This document shows positions 58,317 to 64,000 of a stretch of DNA of 64,000 nt, one piece after another (position 1 is the first letter of the stretch; each line of letters begins with the position of its first letter). The translations under genes were made by a program, and so were the position numbers. The stretch spans positions 1 through 64,000 of the forward strand of contig JALGZD010000120.1 of the NCBI GenBank assembly GCA_025782395.1, given 5' to 3'. A model generated the notes under the pieces. That model saw only the letters and a program-made list of their open reading frames with translations, had not been told where the DNA came from and ran no database searches. The DNA is from a bacterium. Lineage in GTDB: Bacteria; Joyebacterota; Joyebacteria; Joyebacterales; Joyebacteraceae.

Positions 58317-60038
58317 CTAGTCCTCCAACGGAACTCTCGCGCTCAGCTTCTCGTCGTAGACCCTGATATCGTACCCTTTGAGCTTGAGATCCGAACTCAC
58401 AATGTACTTCTCTTTCCCCTGAAGCACGCTTTCCATGGTCTCGATGTAGAGCCTGGTCTCCGCAACCCTTCGCGCCTTTCTGTACTGTGCCGCTATCGCC
58501 GTGAACCTGTCGGCGTCGCCCGTAGCTCTGCTCTGAAGCGCGTGGCTGTATCCTCCGGCCTCGAGCATCGATGCCTCCGCCTCTCCGCGAGCCTGGGGGA
58601 TGGTCTGGTTCGCGTAGCCGTATGCCTCATTCATGATACGGTTCTTGTCCTCGCGGGCGCTGGCGACATCCCGAAACGCCGGGACGACCTCGAGCGGCGG
58701 GTGCATGTCCTGCAGGCGGATACTCATCACTTCTACACCGATTTCAGAGCCGTCCAGATGCTCCTGAACGGCTTCGTGCAACGCTTCCTCGAACTCGGCG
58801 CGCTGCACGGTCAGGATGTCGTCTATGGCAAGCGCCCCACACTTCTTTGATATCACCGATTCCGCGATGAAGCGAATGTACCGCTCTTGCTCCGCGACAT
58901 TGAAAACGTAGTCCCCGACCTCCGAGACCCGGTAGAAAACGACGACGTTCATGTCGACAATGTTCTCGTCGCCCGTGAGTCTCAGCGCTTCCTCCGGCAT
59001 CTTTTCATAGGTCCCTGCCGCGTGGCGGCTCTCCCACAGTGTCGCGTAGAAATCTTCCGCAACGCGTGTCACCGCTCGCGGTACCTCACGGGTGCGGAAG
59101 CCTATCTCTATCCGGCGGATCTTCGGAACCTCCACGCGAACGACCCGGTCGACGGGCCACGGCGCCTTGATGTGCGCACCCGGACCCAATGTACTATCAA
59201 AGGCGCTGCCGAAGCGCATCACGACGCCCTGCCGTCCCGGCCCAACGAACACGAGCGAGGTCGACAGCCACGCCAGAACCACGATGCATATCGCCAGGCG
59301 GAGCATGCGCCGGCGGTTGCGCGGCTTTGTCACAGTACCCCAGCAGTGCCGGCGGCGGTCGGCCCACCCCGTCCGCTCCAGGAAGCCGGTGAGGACACGT
59401 ACATGCAGCGTCTCGGCCAGTTTCGCGAAACCCGTCGTGTCTGCCGTAGTACCCGACTTGAGCCCCGCAATCGAAGCGGAGAGTATCTCAACACCTGATC
59501 CAATAATGAAGACGCCCACAACCACAGCCGCGATGTGGTCAAGTCTGATCCCGATGGCGTGACCCATGAGACCCATGACGACCGCGACGCTCGTGAGCAT
59601 GTCCATGCGGGAGTGGTACCCGTCGGCAATGAGACTCACACTACCGGTCTCTTTGCCGACGTAGAGCTTGTACTGTGCTGCATAGTAGGAGATGAGGGCA
59701 GCAACCAGGCTGCCCACGATGGCTATCGGGAGGTTGCGTATCTGAGAGGACGCCACCGCCGAGACCTTCTGGAAGATCCCGACCGCCGCCCAGAAGATGA
59801 GTGCGGCTATGGCTATGCCAATGGCGTTCTCAACGACGACCAGGTTTCCCCGTCCACCGCGACGCGAGATCCTGGCCCCGGCCCAGACCAGACCGGAGGC
59901 GGCCATATCGGACCCCGAATGCCACGCATCCGCCACGAGCGCGAGACTCCCGGAGAGCAACGCCAGTGTCAGTTTGAGTATAACCAGACCGATGTTGATC
60001 CCTATGGATATCAACGCGGTCCGTTCGACCCTATCCAA
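58317..60038 (-). CDS. Fusion of a cation-efflux (CDF) membrane domain and an HflK-like SPFH domain
   Basis: 573 residues. Residues 1-200 are a six-helix cation diffusion facilitator core with intact metal site (D37/H40/D44 in VADAWHSGSD, D139/H142/D146 in IADGYHSRMD). The cytoplasmic CTD of CDF exporters is missing; a 45-residue linker and a further membrane helix (245-266) follow instead. Residues 266-560 are an SPFH domain and coiled coil of the HflK type (PGRQGVVMRFGSAF, LTGDENIVDMNVVVFYRVSEVGDYVFN, VASAREDKNRIMNEAYGYANQTIPQARGEAE). No frameshift was seen. The CDF half would move Zn2+, Fe2+ or Mn2+ outward. First gene of the three-gene SPFH operon. Confidence 0.87.
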   Translation of the reverse strand: MDRVERTALISIGINIGLVILKLTLALLSGSLALVADAWHSGSDMAASGLVWAGARISRRGGRGNLVVVENAIGIAIAALIFWAAVGIFQKVSAVASSQIRNLPIAIVGSLVAALISYYAAQYKLYVGKETGSVSLIADGYHSRMDMLTSVAVVMGLMGHAIGIRLDHIAAVVVGVFIIGSGVEILSASIAGLKSGTTADTTGFAKLAETLHVRVLTGFLERTGWADRRRHCWGTVTKPRNRRRMLRLAICIVVLAWLSTSLVFVGPGRQGVVMRFGSAFDSTLGPGAHIKAPWPVDRVVRVEVPKIRRIEIGFRTREVPRAVTRVAEDFYATLWESRHAAGTYEKMPEEALRLTGDENIVDMNVVVFYRVSEVGDYVFNVAEQERYIRFIAESVISKKCGALAIDDILTVQRAEFEEALHEAVQEHLDGSEIGVEVMSIRLQDMHPPLEVVPAFRDVASAREDKNRIMNEAYGYANQTIPQARGEAEASMLEAGGYSHALQSRATGDADRFTAIAAQYRKARRVAETRLYIETMESVLQGKEKYIVSSDLKLKGYDIRVYDEKLSARVPLED

Positions 60039-60101
60039 GCCTCGCCTCCTCGCCCGGCAAACTACCCGCCGGCACGGACACAGGTCAGAGAGTGCTGCGT
60101 G

Positions 60102-62531
60102 CTAATCCTCGATGACTACGCGCGCTACACCCACCACCCTGTCCCCGGAGCTCAAGTTTATAACTCTCACTCCCTGCGTGTTGCGTCCAATCAGCGAAAT
60201 CCCGCCGACGGGAAGGCGAATCATGATTCCGTTGGCTGTCATTATCATGACGTGGTCGGTCTCATTAACAATGTGGACCGCCACCACAGAACCATTTCTC
60301 TTGTTGGCCTTGATCGATATGACCCCCTTGCCACCGCGCTTGATGATGCGGTAGTCGGAGATCTTCGTTCTCTTTCCGTAGCCGTTCTCGGTGATCGAGA
60401 GAACGGTTCCCTCCTCACCGACGACGACCGCCATATCGACGACCTCGTCGCCCTTCGCGAGCAGTGTACCACGCACACCGCGTGCCGCGCGACCCATCTC
60501 GCGCACATCGTTCTCGTGGAAGCGAATGGCTTTCCCGAACTTCTTCGTCAACAGGATGTCGTGGTTGCCGTCCGTCACCGCGGTATCGATAAGCTTGTCA
60601 CCGGCATCGATGTTCATCGCCCGGATGCCGCCTCGTCTCGGGTGTGAGAAAGCCGACAGACGTGTTTTCTTCACTACCCCGTTCCGGGACGCCATAATGA
60701 TGAAATGGTCATCGTCGAACTCCCGGATCGGCACAAAGGCACGAATATGCTCGCCCTTCCCAAGCTCCAAGATGTTCACAATCGCCTTGCCCTTCGCCGC
60801 CCGGCCCGCCTGTGGGATCTCGTGCACCCTCAGCCAGTGGCAATGACCGGACTGCGTAAAGAACAGAATGTAGTCGTGCGTCGAGGCGATGAACATGTGC
60901 TCGACGAAATCATCCTTCTTCGTCCCCATGCCCGCAATGCCCTTCCCGCCACGCCGCTGTCTGCGGTACGTACCGACAGGAAGGCGCTTGATGTAGCCGG
61001 AGTGCGATATCGAGATGGCCATATCCTCTTCGGCGATCAAGTCCTGTATCGTGAAGTCCGTCGTCGCATCGACTATCTCTGTGCGGCGCTCGTCGCCGTA
61101 TGCCTCGACTGCAGTCTCCAGATCGTCCTGGATTATCCCGTGTACCTTCATCCGGCTCTCGAGAATGCTCTGCAGCGTGGCGATGAGCTTGATGGTCTCC
61201 TTATATTCGTCCTCGATTTTCTTCCTCTGAAGCCCCGTGAGCCGCTGAAGCCGCATGTCGAGAATGGCCTGTGCCTGGATCTCCGAGAGCTTGAATTTCT
61301 TCATGAGACCCGAGCGCGCGGTGTCCACGTCCTTCGCCGCTTTGATGAGCTTGATGATCTCATCGATGTGGTCGAGCGCCTTCCTCAGCCCCTCGAGGAT
61401 GTGCGCCCGCGCTTCGGCCTTCGCGAGCTCGAACTTCGTGCGGCGGATGATGACCTCCTCACGATGCTCGATAAACGCGTCGATCATCTGCCGGAGCGTC
61501 ATGACTTTCGGCTCGCCGTTCTTGAGCGCAAGGAGGATTGCGCCGAACGTCGTCTGCATCTGCGTGTGCTTGTAGAGCTGGTTCAGGACCACGGCCGCCA
61601 TTGCCTCGCGCTTGAGGTCTATGACGATGCGCATGCCGTCACGATCCGACTCGTCCCTGATGTCCCGGATGCCGTCGATCTTCCCGCCCCTGACAAGGTT
61701 CGCCATCGCCTCGATCAGGTTCGACTTGTTTACCTGGAACGGGATTTCGGTGACGACGATGCACTCCGCACCGTTCTGGTGCGTCTCCACATTCGCCAGC
61801 GCGCGCATGACTATCCTGCCGCGCCCGGTCGTGTAGGCGTCTCGTATCCCGGCACGGCCAAAGATGATCCCGCCCGTCGGGAAGTCCGGCCCTTTGATGA
61901 TCTTGAAGAGCTCGGTGTCGGGAACGGAAGCATCTTCCATCACGAGCTTGACCGCGTCGGCCAGTTCTGTGAGATTGTGCGGCGGTATGTTCGTCGCCAT
62001 CCCCACGGCGATGCCGGATGCTCCGTTCATCAGAAGGTTCGGTAGGCGCGCGGGAAGCACGACCGGTTCCTGCCGCGTCTCGTCGTAGTTCGGCACGAAA
62101 TCTACGGTGTCCTTCTTGAGGTCAGCCAGGAGGTCTTCGGCCGTCCGCCGAAGGCGCGCCTCCGTGTACCGCTCTGCTGCCGCCCTGTCTCCATCGATCG
62201 AACCGAAGTTGCCCTGGCCTTCGACGAGCATGTAGCGGAGTGAGAAGTCCTGAGCCATCCGGACCATTGCGTCGTAGACGGCCGTCGTCCCGTGTGGGTG
62301 GTAGTTGCCGGTGACGTCGCCCGAGATCTTGGCGGACTTTCTGTAGGGCTTGTTGTGCGCAAGTCCTAACTCGTCCATCGCCACGAGGATGCGCCTCTGA
62401 ACCGGCTTAAGCCCGTCCCTGACGTCGGGGAGAGCGCGCGACACTATCACGCTCATCGCGTAGGCGATGTACGACTTTTTCATCTCGTCTTCTATGATGA
62501 CGGGGAGTATGCGTTCGGTCTGTTGTGCCAT
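60102..62531 (-). CDS. gyrA: DNA gyrase subunit A
   Basis: 809 residues. The winged-helix/tower core starts [39 protein letters not shown]. The catalytic tyrosine is in RYTEARL. The quinolone-determining region reads [11 protein letters not shown], with T82 and T83 where E. coli has D and S, and D87 kept. The C-terminal beta-pinwheel has several RxxKxGK-type and GRxARGVRG blades, including the gyrase box form GRAARG. With GyrB it introduces negative supercoils. It follows gyrB by 16 bases and is the last gene of that pair. Confidence 0.97.
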   Translation of the reverse strand: MAQQTERILPVIIEDEMKKSYIAYAMSVIVSRALPDVRDGLKPVQRRILVAMDELGLAHNKPYRKSAKISGDVTGNYHPHGTTAVYDAMVRMAQDFSLRYMLVEGQGNFGSIDGDRAAAERYTEARLRRTAEDLLADLKKDTVDFVPNYDETRQEPVVLPARLPNLLMNGASGIAVGMATNIPPHNLTELADAVKLVMEDASVPDTELFKIIKGPDFPTGGIIFGRAGIRDAYTTGRGRIVMRALANVETHQNGAECIVVTEIPFQVNKSNLIEAMANLVRGGKIDGIRDIRDESDRDGMRIVIDLKREAMAAVVLNQLYKHTQMQTTFGAILLALKNGEPKVMTLRQMIDAFIEHREEVIIRRTKFELAKAEARAHILEGLRKALDHIDEIIKLIKAAKDVDTARSGLMKKFKLSEIQAQAILDMRLQRLTGLQRKKIEDEYKETIKLIATLQSILESRMKVHGIIQDDLETAVEAYGDERRTEIVDATTDFTIQDLIAEEDMAISISHSGYIKRLPVGTYRRQRRGGKGIAGMGTKKDDFVEHMFIASTHDYILFFTQSGHCHWLRVHEIPQAGRAAKGKAIVNILELGKGEHIRAFVPIREFDDDHFIIMASRNGVVKKTRLSAFSHPRRGGIRAMNIDAGDKLIDTAVTDGNHDILLTKKFGKAIRFHENDVREMGRAARGVRGTLLAKGDEVVDMAVVVGEEGTVLSITENGYGKRTKISDYRIIKRGGKGVISIKANKRNGSVVAVHIVNETDHVMIMTANGIMIRLPVGGISLIGRNTQGVRVINLSSGDRVVGVARVVIED

Positions 62532-62547
62532 CCGTCCCTCGTGAAGT

Positions 62548-63999
<1,452 letters not shown>

Positions 64000-64000
64000 G

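Noticed and set aside
57567-58850. A 427-codon plus-strand frame opposite hflC and the SPFH fusion
   Set aside because: It spans two real minus-strand genes in antisense and matches nothing.
60705-62045. A 446-codon plus-strand frame opposite gyrA
   Set aside because: Antisense to a near-certain gyrA; Leu, Arg and His composition is typical of complementary GC-rich codons.

Overview
This is a GC-rich stretch of bacterial chromosome. Most genes start at an ATG or GTG behind a clear Shine-Dalgarno sequence, and several promoters resemble the sigma-70 consensus. Secreted proteins with FlgD-like C-terminal domains (an NPF-type start and a final KVIVLR/RMVLLK strand), a gingipain-like C25 peptidase and parallel beta-helix proteins point to an uncultured member of the FCB superphylum (Eisenbacteria-, Krumholzibacteria- or Fermentibacteria-like). 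A membrane-bound H2-evolving type hydrogenase and Feo ferrous-iron uptake fit an anaerobic fermentative life. The taxonomic placement is inference; no rRNA, tRNA, CRISPR array, insertion sequence or phage gene was seen.

Layout. 1-5.3 kb: the tail of one secreted protein, a DRG-like GTPase, a fold-type II PLP enzyme and two tandem beta-helix exoproteins; the three exoproteins end in the same SWGxIKAxYR tail. 5.4-8.7 kb: a ferrous-iron operon (DtxR-like regulator, FeoB-associated Cys-rich peptide, FeoA with an Arg/Gly-rich tail, FeoB). 8.8-17.2 kb: metallo-beta-lactamase-fold protein, APC permease fused to a PTS EIIA-like domain, glutamine-dependent NAD synthetase, two tandem M29 aminopeptidases separated by a 38-bp tandem duplication, MscS channel, UspA. 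17.2-21.9 kb (minus): trehalose-phosphatase and the large C25 peptidase. 22-27.6 kb: endonuclease IV, a transketolase with a histone-H1-like tail (minus), and a calcium-motif exoprotein. 27.8-33.4 kb (minus): HflX, LEA14-like lipoprotein, hydrogenase maturation protease, hybrid histidine kinase, DUF4097 repeat protein. 33.7-39.8 kb: oligoendopeptidase F, methyltransferase (minus), YjbQ, epimerase, nucleoside hydrolase, patatin. 39.8-42 kb (minus): a TetR/radical-SAM pair.

42.2-56.0 kb (minus) is the centrepiece: 17 tightly packed genes. In transcription order they are a HydB-like ferredoxin subunit, a HydG/NfnS-like flavin reductase, a molybdopterin-family protein lacking the catalytic Cys/Sec, a HydN-like polyferredoxin, NuoH-, small-, NuoC-like and large [NiFe] hydrogenase subunits, a NuoL/MnhA-like antiporter subunit, DUF4040/MbhDE, MnhB, C, D, E, F and G, and a NuoI-like ferredoxin. 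I read this as an ion-pumping group 4 [NiFe] hydrogenase joined to a full Mrp antiporter and to a soluble NAD(P)H/ferredoxin electron-input module. The maturation protease 12 kb beyond the downstream end of the operon probably processes its large subunit, which carries a 32-residue C-terminal extension.

56.4-64 kb (minus): a three-gene SPFH cluster (a cation-efflux/SPFH fusion, HflC, HflK), then gyrA and the 3' part of gyrB, which runs off the window edge.
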